Source of the DNA: Bacteroidota bacterium
GTDB lineage: Bacteria > Bacteroidota > Bacteroidia > Flavobacteriales > Flavobacteriaceae
Assembly (NCBI GenBank): GCA_018829465.1
Contig: JAHJTN010000007.1
Location: 62,001 to 126,000, forward strand
DNA length: 64,000 nt
Direction of reading: 5' to 3'
Shown here in pieces: positions 33,800 to 40,987 of this stretch; the stretch's first letter is position 1; every line of letters begins with the position of its first letter. The position numbers were made by a program, and so were the translations under genes. Below the pieces are notes generated by a model that had not been told where the DNA came from, did not search any database, and was given only the letters and a program-made list of their open reading frames with translations.

Positions 33800-34441
33800 A
33801 TGAACCCCCTAGAGATGCTGAAAAAGGATTGGAAAACCAAAAATTACGAACAAGATTACCTCAACAGTACCCAATTGGGTATGTTGTTGCACAAACGATC
33901 TTCCAACATTGTCAAGTGGTTGTTTATCATAGGTATAGCCGAATTTGCTTTTTGGAACTTACTCCGCTTTTTGATGCCCGAAGATTATTTGAGTATCTAC
34001 GAATCGCTTCACATTCAAAACGCCATGCTGGCTTTTGATATCTTTAATACACTTGTGCTTATCTTTTTTCTTTGGATGTTTTACAAAAACTATCGCGCCA
34101 TTTCTGTTTTTGACAACACACTGATGCTCATGAAGAAGATATTGAAGACGCGAAGGACCATAAAAATATATGTCATCTACAATTTATCTGTTATTGCTTT
34201 GGGTTTGATAGTTGTCAATATTTTCTTGTATTTCGATCAAACGGTTCTAATCTCTTATCTCGAAAAGAATTCAGGCAAAATAAATGATCCTGAAAAATTC
34301 ATCAAAATGTATTTTATCGCAGAGCTTGTCATTGGGGTTTTGATGATATTGTTGTTAGGTCTTTTTTACAGACTCATCTATGGCATACTTTTGAAAAAAC
34401 TCAATCAAAACTACAGAGAGTTAAAAAAACTCGCTTCCTAA
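33800..34441 (+). CDS. four-helix membrane protein, probable partner of the upstream sigma factor
   Basis: Protein of 213 residues with about four membrane helices (near 38-58, 75-97, 122-145, 175-200). The N-terminal segment PLEMLKKDWKTKNYEQDYLNS could be the sigma-binding part, as in membrane anti-sigma factors of Bacteroidota. No known anti-sigma domain is obvious. The assignment rests on tight coupling with the sigma gene (5 bases) and on topology. Confidence 0.6.
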   Translation: MNPLEMLKKDWKTKNYEQDYLNSTQLGMLLHKRSSNIVKWLFIIGIAEFAFWNLLRFLMPEDYLSIYESLHIQNAMLAFDIFNTLVLIFFLWMFYKNYRAISVFDNTLMLMKKILKTRRTIKIYVIYNLSVIALGLIVVNIFLYFDQTVLISYLEKNSGKINDPEKFIKMYFIAELVIGVLMILLLGLFYRLIYGILLKKLNQNYRELKKLAS

Positions 34442-34443
34442 TT

Positions 34444-35274
34444 TCAGCTTTCTGCATCCTCATCTTGGCCGCCATAGCTCCAACGCCTTTTTTCATTGAG
34501 TGCTTCCAAAGCAGCCAATTCTTCCTGTGATATTACCTTTAAAAAAGAAGGATGTTGCTCTATGGCGTATTCTAATTTTTCTACTATGTTTTCTATGGAT
34601 TCGTTCTCAAAATCAAATTGAAGCGGCTCTTTAATGACCATCGATTGGAGAATGCCGCGCTTTTTTAAGAGCAATCCTTTTTTGTCAAACGAGCGCCTAA
34701 AGCCGTCTATAACAATTGGGATTACTATAGGTCTGTATTGTTTGATGATGTGTGCGGTGCCTTTTCTGATCGGTTTAAAAGGCGTAGTAGTTCCTTGAGG
34801 GAAGGTTATCACCCAACCGTCTTCTAATGCCGTACCCACGTTTTTGGTGTCTTCTAAGTTAACCTCACGGTTGATTTCTTTCCCCTTTTCACGCCAAGTG
34901 CGCTCTACAGTAATACCGCCGGCCAAAGTCATGATTCTGGGCAAAAGCCCCGAACGCATGGTTTCTTTTGCGGCCACATAGTAGATATTCAGCTTAGGCT
35001 GCCACAAATATCCTACGTTTTTTATGGAATCTACCCGGCCTTTTAAACTCGCGTTAAAAACATGCATCATGGCGACCACATCGGCAAAATAAGTTTGGTG
35101 ATTGGAGACAAACAAAACACCCGTGGGTGGCAAATCTTTAATGATTTCTGAACCTTCTATTTGGAGTTCGTTGAACCCCCGATACCTGCGATGCGTCAAC
35201 AAACCGAATAGTCTGATGAGGTTTTTTTTGACAAATAAATAATGCCCGAAAGGATTTTTTCTAAAAATTCCCAT
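34444..35274 (-). CDS. 1-acyl-glycerol-3-phosphate acyltransferase (PlsC family)
   Basis: Membrane-bound acyltransferase of 276 residues for phospholipid synthesis or remodelling. The catalytic HX4D motif is VSNHQTYFAD (about 58-67). The substrate-binding FPEGTR motif appears as ITFPQGTTTPF, a variant with Gln and Thr in place of Glu and Arg. The HIIKQYRPIVIPIVIDGFRRSF block follows. The C-terminal tail is acidic. The variant motif is shared by a branch of Bacteroidota homologues as far as I recall. Downstream of the NUDIX gene on the same strand. Confidence 0.85.
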   Translation of the reverse strand: MGIFRKNPFGHYLFVKKNLIRLFGLLTHRRYRGFNELQIEGSEIIKDLPPTGVLFVSNHQTYFADVVAMMHVFNASLKGRVDSIKNVGYLWQPKLNIYYVAAKETMRSGLLPRIMTLAGGITVERTWREKGKEINREVNLEDTKNVGTALEDGWVITFPQGTTTPFKPIRKGTAHIIKQYRPIVIPIVIDGFRRSFDKKGLLLKKRGILQSMVIKEPLQFDFENESIENIVEKLEYAIEQHPSFLKVISQEELAALEALNEKRRWSYGGQDEDAES

Positions 35275-35306
35275 GAATTTTCTTTAGGCTGTAAAGATAC
35301 CGAATC

Positions 35307-35954
35307 TTAAGATTCACAACACATTTTAATGACATCTTTGATTTCTGCCAGCATCATAGCGGTTGCACCCCAAACTACGTGCTTGTTAAAATGAAAGGCC
35401 GGCACTTCTATTTGTTTGGCATACGAAGTGTCTATACTGATGGTAGTCACAAAGCTTTCTTCCAGCAAATGCTGTAACGGCACCAAAACCAAATCGGCAA
35501 CTTCCGATTCCTGTCTGCGAAAAAAGGGTTCAGCATTTGTATAACCCAGAAAGGGTTTAACTATAAAATTACTCGGAGGTATAAAAACTTCTGTCAAACC
35601 TCTAACCAGGTTTACGGAAGTTGCCGGAACACCAATTTCTTCTTCGGTTTCTCGCAGGCTGGTGTGTTCTGGTCCGGCATCATCCGGTTCCATTTTTCCA
35701 CCGGGGAACGAAATTTGTCGGGCGTGCACGCCATCGTAGTCATGGCGTTGCGTTAACACGATTTTGGTTTGTTGATTTGCATCCGGGTAGCAGAGACACA
35801 ATACGCCTGCTTGTCTGGCAGTTGATAGTTGAAGCGTGTTTCTTCGCAAGTCTGCTAAACGCTCCAAAGGCACCATTTTCAGATGCGATTGCACCCCCGT
35901 CAAGGGTATTTTTTCTAACTTTGGCACCAGACTCAAAAATTCCTCAAATTGCAT
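35307..35954 (-). CDS. NUDIX hydrolase, CoA pyrophosphatase type
   Basis: NUDIX hydrolase of 215 residues. The NUDIX box is GGKMEPDDAGPEHTSLRETEEEIG (positions about 83-106, shown here only to name it: G-x5-E-x7-REx2EEx-G). The preceding VLTQRHDYDGVHARQISFPG is the CoA-pyrophosphatase (NudL) signature. Such enzymes split CoA to 4'-phosphopantetheine and 3',5'-ADP. ATG 35954 is only 5 bases from the divergent cyclophilin ATG. Another start at Met27 (35876) is possible, but it would drop conserved sequence. Confidence 0.85.
   Translation of the reverse strand: MQFEEFLSLVPKLEKIPLTGVQSHLKMVPLERLADLRRNTLQLSTARQAGVLCLCYPDANQQTKIVLTQRHDYDGVHARQISFPGGKMEPDDAGPEHTSLRETEEEIGVPATSVNLVRGLTEVFIPPSNFIVKPFLGYTNAEPFFRRQESEVADLVLVPLQHLLEESFVTTISIDTSYAKQIEVPAFHFNKHVVWGATAMMLAEIKDVIKMCCES
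35916..35923 (+). promoter_or_regulatory. -7 element of the cyclophilin lipoprotein gene
   Basis: TAACTTTG, placed inside the first codons of the divergent NUDIX gene, 37 bases before the ATG at 35960. Confidence 0.5.
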
Positions 35955-35959
35955 CGACT

Positions 35960-36682
35960 ATGAAAATTTATATTCTTTTGTTGGCAGGCTTGTTTATAAG
36001 CTGTGAAAATAAGCAAAGTTCATCACAACAAGCTACAACCCACGAAGAAAGTTCAGATAAAATAGAGAAAACGGATTCCGTAACCCATGCAAAACCAGCC
36101 TTTTCTACAAAATCTCCCGTTCATAAACCCATCATATCCAGGGCTTTGGATAGTGCCCAAGCATTTTTACTCGCTTATGGCGAAAAAAATCCGGAGACGC
36201 GTTTGCTTATTGAAAGTAAATATGGCGAAATTGAAATTGAACTCTATAAAGACACTCCGCTACACCGGGCCAACTTTATTTTTTTGGCAAAAAGAGGATA
36301 TTTTGACGGCACGTTTTTCTACAGAGTTGCCCGAGATTTTGTGGTACAGGCAGGAAACAGCGATGAAAGAGCAACGCCACTCAAGCGCTACGATATTGGC
36401 GATTACCATTTGCACAACGAATTTGCTGCCGGCCATACACACTTCAGAGGCGCGGTATCTATGGCGAGAACCTATGAAGACAATCCCTATAAAATTTCCG
36501 ATCCCTACGAGTTTTTTATCGTCATTGCCAAAGGGGGCGCCCATCATTTAAACAAAGAACATACGGTTTTTGGCAGGGTGGTTCGCGGATTAAGCGTTGC
36601 CGACAGAATAGCAGAAGTGGAAGTGGATAGCAGAGAATGGCCTTTTGAAGACATTCCCATTACTGTAAAAGTCTTGCGCTGA
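35960..36682 (+). CDS. cyclophilin-type peptidylprolyl isomerase lipoprotein
   Basis: Lipoprotein of 240 residues: signal peptide with lipobox FISC (Cys14), a Ser/Thr/Lys-rich linker to about 60, then a cyclophilin domain that catalyses proline isomerisation during folding of exported proteins. Motifs are RLLIESKYGEIEIELYKDTPLHRANFIFLA, DGTFFYRVARDFVVQAG (the active-site FHR-x-VPGF-x-Q region, here FYRVARDFVVQ), and HTVFGRVVRGLSVADRI. The ATG at 35960 is fixed by the signal peptide and promoter; the longer open frame from 35621 is antisense to the NUDIX gene. Confidence 0.88.
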   Translation: MKIYILLLAGLFISCENKQSSSQQATTHEESSDKIEKTDSVTHAKPAFSTKSPVHKPIISRALDSAQAFLLAYGEKNPETRLLIESKYGEIEIELYKDTPLHRANFIFLAKRGYFDGTFFYRVARDFVVQAGNSDERATPLKRYDIGDYHLHNEFAAGHTHFRGAVSMARTYEDNPYKISDPYEFFIVIAKGGAHHLNKEHTVFGRVVRGLSVADRIAEVEVDSREWPFEDIPITVKVLR

Positions 36683-36712
36683 TTTTTTTCCTTACCGAAA
36701 AACTTACTTTTG

Positions 36713-36720
36713 TATCTTTG
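36713..36720 (+). promoter_or_regulatory. -7 element of the BatA-like gene
   Basis: TATCTTTG, 16 bases before the ATG at 36736. It implies a very short leader and excludes the TTG start at 36718. Confidence 0.5.
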
Positions 36721-36735
36721 AGAAATTTAATTTTG

Positions 36736-38658
36736 ATGCGTTTTCTTTATCCGGAAATTCTCTATGCACTTTTTGCGCTTGTCATTCCCATTGTCGTTCA
36801 TCTTTTCCGCCTGAGAAAATTCAGAAAGGAATATTTTACCAATGTTGCCCTTTTAAAGAAAATACAACTGCAAACACGTAAAAGTGCCGAACTAAAAAAG
36901 TGGCTTGTACTGTTTGCCCGATTGGGTGTTTTTACCCTTCTAATTCTCGCTTTTGCCCAACCCGTTTCAGAAACCTTTGACGATACTTTAGAATCCTCCG
37001 AAGTGCTTGTTTATCTCGATAATTCAATGTCTATGCAAGCAGAAGACGCTTCGGGTGCGCTTATGGATAATGCCGTGCAGCAAATTATCAGCAACTTTCC
37101 GGAAGCTGTCAATTTCACCCTGTTTACAAACCACCAAACTTTTCCCCAAAGCAATATTGAAGACCTAAGAAATGACATTTTAGATTTAAAAATTTCGCCA
37201 ACTTCGCTCGATGCCAATCAATTAAAACTTCAGGCGCAAACCCTTTTTGGCAAGACAAGCAAGTCTAAAAAACTCGTTGTACTATCAGATTTTCAAAGTT
37301 TCAGCCCGGCCGAAATAGCCAATTTGCCCGACACCGAAATCTATGTAGCACAACAGAAACCGTTAGAAAAACCGAATGTTTCTATCGACAGTATTACACA
37401 AACCACGGGTTTAGAAGTACACAAAATGGAAGTATGGCTTAGTGCCGGTGCAAATGTGGAAGACATCCCTGTTTCGGTTTATGACGGGGACAAACTTTTA
37501 GCAAAAAGCACAGCAAGCATTGCGGAAAACAAACCATTCAAACTCGTTTTTTCACTACCCGCTACTGATGTTTATAAGGGTAGAATCAATATAGAAGACA
37601 ATGGATTTGCTTTAGACAACGAACGTTTTTTTACCATCGAAGCCAATCGGAAAACAAACGTGATGGCGATAGGAGATGCCGATGATGCCTTTTTAAAAAA
37701 AATATATACTGCTGATGAATTTAATTTTAGATCCAGCCTACCTGTAGCGGTAGATTTCAGTTTTTTGCAAGAGAGCGATTTGATTGTGCTCAACGAATTG
37801 AAAAATTTTCCGGCAGGTTTGCCCGAAACCCTTTCTAAACTGATTGATAACGGACATTTTCTAATTTTGGTGATGCCTTCAAATGCAGATTTGAATTCGT
37901 ATAACACATTTTTTAGACTCCTAAAAATGCCAACAGCTATTGCGCAAATTGAGTCGGAACGTTTTATTTCTGAAATATCTCAACAACATCCGGTCTTTCA
38001 AGGTGTTTTTGAAAAAAACATTCAAAATTTTGATTATCCATTTGCCAAAAAACACTTTGCGTTTAGGCAGCCACACACGCGAATCTTATCTTTCGACAAC
38101 GGAGACGGATTTATGTTGGCATTTAACAGACAAGTTTTTGTATTTACCGGTCCGCTTTCTGAGGGCAACAGCAATTTTAAAAACAGTCCGCTGGTGGTGC
38201 CCACTTTCTACAATCCGGCAAAAATGAGTTTTGCCATGCCACAATTGTATTACACCTTGGGACAAACAAATTTTATTGATATTTCTGCCAAGCCCGGCAC
38301 AGATGAAGTATTGAAAATAAATACATCAACGGGAACGTACATTCCCATGCAGGTCCAAAAAAACGAAAAAGTATCTCTGACTTTTAGCGATTTCCCCAAC
38401 GAGCCCGGACACTACACGGTGATGCTAAACGGAGAAATTTTAAGAAACCTGGCGTTTAATTATCCTAAAGTAAATTGGCAAACACCTGATTTTGACGTGC
38501 CAAACGATGCTGAAAATTTTAAAATATTTGACAGTTCAGAGAAAATGTTTGAAGCGTTAAATTCCGTAGGCGAAGAAACCCAATTGTGGAAATGGTTTGT
38601 TATTTTTGCCTTAGTGTTCCTGTTGGCAGAAATGTTGATTCTTAAATATCTTCCATGA
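36736..38658 (+). CDS. BatA-domain/vWA membrane protein
   Basis: Membrane protein of 640 residues. The N-terminus (MRFLYPEILYALFALVIPIVVHLFRLRKF) is the BatA/TIGR02226 domain with two membrane segments (about 6-24 and 55-72). A periplasmic von Willebrand A-like part follows, with a DxSxS-type metal site (VYLDNSMSMQAED). A long middle region leads to a C-terminal helix (WFVIFALVFLLAEMLIL). Such proteins are common in Bacteroidota next to dihydroorotase. The role is unclear; 'aerotolerance' is the historic label. The stop overlaps the next ATG (ATGA). Confidence 0.85.
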   Translation: MRFLYPEILYALFALVIPIVVHLFRLRKFRKEYFTNVALLKKIQLQTRKSAELKKWLVLFARLGVFTLLILAFAQPVSETFDDTLESSEVLVYLDNSMSMQAEDASGALMDNAVQQIISNFPEAVNFTLFTNHQTFPQSNIEDLRNDILDLKISPTSLDANQLKLQAQTLFGKTSKSKKLVVLSDFQSFSPAEIANLPDTEIYVAQQKPLEKPNVSIDSITQTTGLEVHKMEVWLSAGANVEDIPVSVYDGDKLLAKSTASIAENKPFKLVFSLPATDVYKGRINIEDNGFALDNERFFTIEANRKTNVMAIGDADDAFLKKIYTADEFNFRSSLPVAVDFSFLQESDLIVLNELKNFPAGLPETLSKLIDNGHFLILVMPSNADLNSYNTFFRLLKMPTAIAQIESERFISEISQQHPVFQGVFEKNIQNFDYPFAKKHFAFRQPHTRILSFDNGDGFMLAFNRQVFVFTGPLSEGNSNFKNSPLVVPTFYNPAKMSFAMPQLYYTLGQTNFIDISAKPGTDEVLKINTSTGTYIPMQVQKNEKVSLTFSDFPNEPGHYTVMLNGEILRNLAFNYPKVNWQTPDFDVPNDAENFKIFDSSEKMFEALNSVGEETQLWKWFVIFALVFLLAEMLILKYLP

Positions 38659-39908
38659 ATATACTCATAAAATCTGCAAAAATCATCGATTCGGCAAGTT
38701 CGTATCACCATACTGTTAAAGATATTCTCATCAAAAACGGAAAGATTGAGCGCATTGATAACAAGATAAATCAAGAAGAAGGTTTTGAGGTAGTTGAAAA
38801 ACAAAACCTACACGTTTCGCCGGGTTGGTTTGACAGCTCAGTGGCCTTTGGCGAGCCCGGTCACGAAGAACGCGAAACACTTGAAAACGGCTTGCTCGTT
38901 GCTGCTTTGAGTGGGTTTACAGATGTCTGCCTGCAGCCGGATTTGGTGCCGGTAACTGATACAGCCAGTCAAGTTTCCTTTTTGTTGTCCAAAACCCAAG
39001 GAAATGCGGTCAAAGTTCATCCGGTCGGCGCCTTGACAAAACATTTACAAAGCGAACTGCTGGCCGAACTCTACGACATGAAAACAGCAGGCGCAGTCAT
39101 GTTTGGCGACTATAAATCTGAATTGAAACACGCACACCTTTTAAAACTTGCGTTGCAGTACGTAAGTGGCTTCGGGGGGTTGGTGTCCTCTTTTCCGCTC
39201 GATAGCGCATTGGCCATTGGTGGATGTGTTCACGAAGGCTTGTTTTCCACAGAACACGGATTGAGTGGTATGCCCGTTTTATCTGAAACCGCAAGAATTA
39301 CCCGCGACTTGCATATTTTGGCGTACACAGGTGGAAAATTGCATATTCCTACCATTTCCAGCGAAGCTGCCGTGAAATTGATTCGGGAAGCCAAAAAATC
39401 GGGCTTGGATGTGAGTTGTAGCGTCAGCGCGCACCACCTGATTTTGCTTGATCAGGATATTGCTGATTTTGATACAGACCGAAAGTTGTTGCCACCACTC
39501 AGGGAAGCTTCTGACCGCCAAGCACTTTTAGACGGATTGTTAGATGGCACGATTGATATGATTACCTCTGACCACTGCCCGATGGATATAGAGCAAAAAA
39601 GAGTTGAGTTTGATTTGGCGGCTTTTGGCAGTATTGGTCTGGAAAGTGTGTTTGGCATTGCTAACAAACTGCTGCCGTTGGAAAAAACAATCTCACTTTT
39701 GACGGATGCATCAGCCCGATTTGGTTTAAAACCCGCACTTATTTCTGAAGGACAAACTGCACGTTTGAGTTTGTTCGATCCGGATGCCGTCTATGTATTT
39801 GACAAATCCAATATCCGCTCTTCGGTTGACAATTGTGCAGCACTTGGTCTTTCTTTGCAAGGACGTGTTTATGGTATTTTTGGCAACAATCAGTTGGTTG
39901 TTTCCTAA
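38655..39908 (+). CDS. dihydroorotase-like amidohydrolase lacking the HxH metal motif
   Basis: Amidohydrolase-fold protein of 417 residues related to dihydroorotase, the third enzyme of pyrimidine synthesis. The usual DxHxHxREPG signature reads WFDSSVAFGEPG (about 58-69), so both metal-binding His and the substrate-binding Arg are missing. Later signature parts remain (SVSAHHLILL, KLLPPLRE, MITSDHCPMDIEQKR, IGLES). This resembles inactive PyrC-prime/PyrX proteins that hold aspartate transcarbamoylase together. A pyrB gene is 7 kb away. It is translationally coupled to the BatA-like gene. It could still be a divergent active enzyme using other ligands. Confidence 0.8.
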   Translation: MNILIKSAKIIDSASSYHHTVKDILIKNGKIERIDNKINQEEGFEVVEKQNLHVSPGWFDSSVAFGEPGHEERETLENGLLVAALSGFTDVCLQPDLVPVTDTASQVSFLLSKTQGNAVKVHPVGALTKHLQSELLAELYDMKTAGAVMFGDYKSELKHAHLLKLALQYVSGFGGLVSSFPLDSALAIGGCVHEGLFSTEHGLSGMPVLSETARITRDLHILAYTGGKLHIPTISSEAAVKLIREAKKSGLDVSCSVSAHHLILLDQDIADFDTDRKLLPPLREASDRQALLDGLLDGTIDMITSDHCPMDIEQKRVEFDLAAFGSIGLESVFGIANKLLPLEKTISLLTDASARFGLKPALISEGQTARLSLFDPDAVYVFDKSNIRSSVDNCAALGLSLQGRVYGIFGNNQLVVS

Positions 39909-39918
39909 AGCAATTTTT

Positions 39919-40581
39919 ATGCAAAAACCTATACTTTCCCTATATCACCTAGTTCGCGAGCCACTTGTTCAAACTGCTGCAAAACCACCTTTGCTCATCA
40001 TGCTTCACGGTTATGGCAGCAACGAAGAAGATCTGTTTAGTTTTGCAGATTATTTACCCAAAGATTTGCTTATAGTTTCCTTGAGGGCACCACACCAACT
40101 GCCACCCTATGGCTATGCGTGGTATGCCATACATTGGGATAACACAGACGGTAAATTTTCAGACATCGAACAAGCCAAAGCCTCGCAACAACTTTTACTT
40201 CGGGTGTTGGATGAATTGAAAAACACCTATGACTTCGACAGTAAAAATATCGGTTTGCTCGGTTTTAGCCAAGGAGCTATACTGAGTCTCGCCACGGCAC
40301 TTTCCTATCCCATATTGTTTAAATATGTGGTGGCACTTAGTGGTTACCTTAATCAAAAGCTGTTAGTAGAAAAACCGCTATCTAGTGCTTGTCAACACTT
40401 GTCTGTATTTGCATCACACGGCATTCAAGATCCTGTAATTCCTGTTGCATGGGCTAGAGAAACGCCTGCTTTTTTAGATGACTTAGGTGTTAAAAACCAA
40501 TATTTTGAATATGCTGCCGGACATACAGTAAGTAGGGAAAACTTTGAAGATCTTTTAAAATGGTTTGCGCAGAGAGATTAA
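39919..40581 (+). CDS. alpha/beta hydrolase, phospholipase/carboxylesterase family
   Basis: Serine esterase of 220 residues. LLIMLHGYGSNEEDLFSFADYLP is the family N-terminal motif. The nucleophile elbow is GFSQGA (Ser about 113), the acid is in ASHGIQDPVIPV, and the base is AAGHTVS. The fold lacks a signal peptide, so it acts in the cytoplasm on small acyl esters. ATG 39919 lies 10 bases after the dihydroorotase-like stop. The last gene of the BatA-like operon. Confidence 0.88.
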   Translation: MQKPILSLYHLVREPLVQTAAKPPLLIMLHGYGSNEEDLFSFADYLPKDLLIVSLRAPHQLPPYGYAWYAIHWDNTDGKFSDIEQAKASQQLLLRVLDELKNTYDFDSKNIGLLGFSQGAILSLATALSYPILFKYVVALSGYLNQKLLVEKPLSSACQHLSVFASHGIQDPVIPVAWARETPAFLDDLGVKNQYFEYAAGHTVSRENFEDLLKWFAQRD

Positions 40582-40616
40582 CAAAGTGTTTTAAATTGAC
40601 CTAGGAATGTTTTTTG

Positions 40617-40673
40617 ATGAAACGCCCATGTAAAATTATTGACACACAGGAGCATGATTATTTAGGGCGTTCC
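40617..40673 (+). repeat. dispersed leader element, copy 4
   Basis: Starts ATGAAACGCCCATGTAAA and ends TAGGGCGTTCC, with arms at 40619-40627 and 40665-40673. GACACACAGG and GCATGATTAT lie between. Compared with copy 3 it has one extra base before GACACACAGG and one fewer after, so the length is kept although the reading frame in the middle changes. Then ATT, a 24-base insertion, TGACC and the usual A/T-rich spacer ending AAACAG-ATGAAA at 40731. No gene starts there; agcS-like ORF begins at 40988. Confidence 0.85.
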
Positions 40674-40676
40674 ATT

Positions 40677-40700
40677 CCTGTGCTGAGCGCAGTCGAAGTA
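40677..40700 (+). repeat. TTCGACTGCGCTCAG-type repeat inserted in leader element spacer
   Basis: A 24-base block containing CTGAGCGCAGTCGAAGTA. This is the widespread short repeat often seen in intergenic DNA of Bacteroidota and other bacteria. Copies 1-3 lack it at this position. Its length is a multiple of three and it keeps the short frame of copy 4 open (stop at 40701-40703). Confidence 0.6.
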
Positions 40701-40730
40701 TGACCTTTGAAAAACAAATAAAATAAACAG

Positions 40731-40844
40731 ATGAAACACCTATGTTAAGTTTTATGGATTCATTTTTACAAAAAACTCACATTTTTTTCGACAAGGAAAA
40801 TCAATACACACCCAATAGTTTCTCTAGATATTTTGGGCGTTATG
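40731..40844 (+). repeat. possible decayed fifth leader element
   Basis: Begins ATGAAACACCTATGTTAAG, which matches the start of copy 2 at most positions, then ACACACCC near 40805 and TTTGGGCGTTATG near 40832. The interior is about 55 bases longer than in a normal copy. Tentative. The remaining gap to 40987 shows no gene. Confidence 0.3.
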
Positions 40845-40987
40845 TGTTGTAAATCAGCACACTTTAATGTGGTGAAATAAGGTCTAAATCAGGTTTTTGT
40901 TTTTTTTAACACTTTTGTTTTTGAATTTATCTGGGTTTTTTACACCTTGAAAACTTGTAGAAAATAAAGTTTAACCTAAATCATATC

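Noticed and set aside
35621-35959. N-terminal extension of the cyclophilin frame by 113 codons
   Set aside because: It is antisense to the NUDIX gene; the signal peptide and promoter place the start at 35960.
38655-39908. Dihydroorotase-like gene as a pseudogene
   Set aside because: The frame is intact and full length, and the later signature parts are kept; the loss is confined to specific ligands.
39784-39918. N-terminal extension of the esterase frame
   Set aside because: It overlaps the end of the dihydroorotase-like gene in another frame; family start is at 39919.
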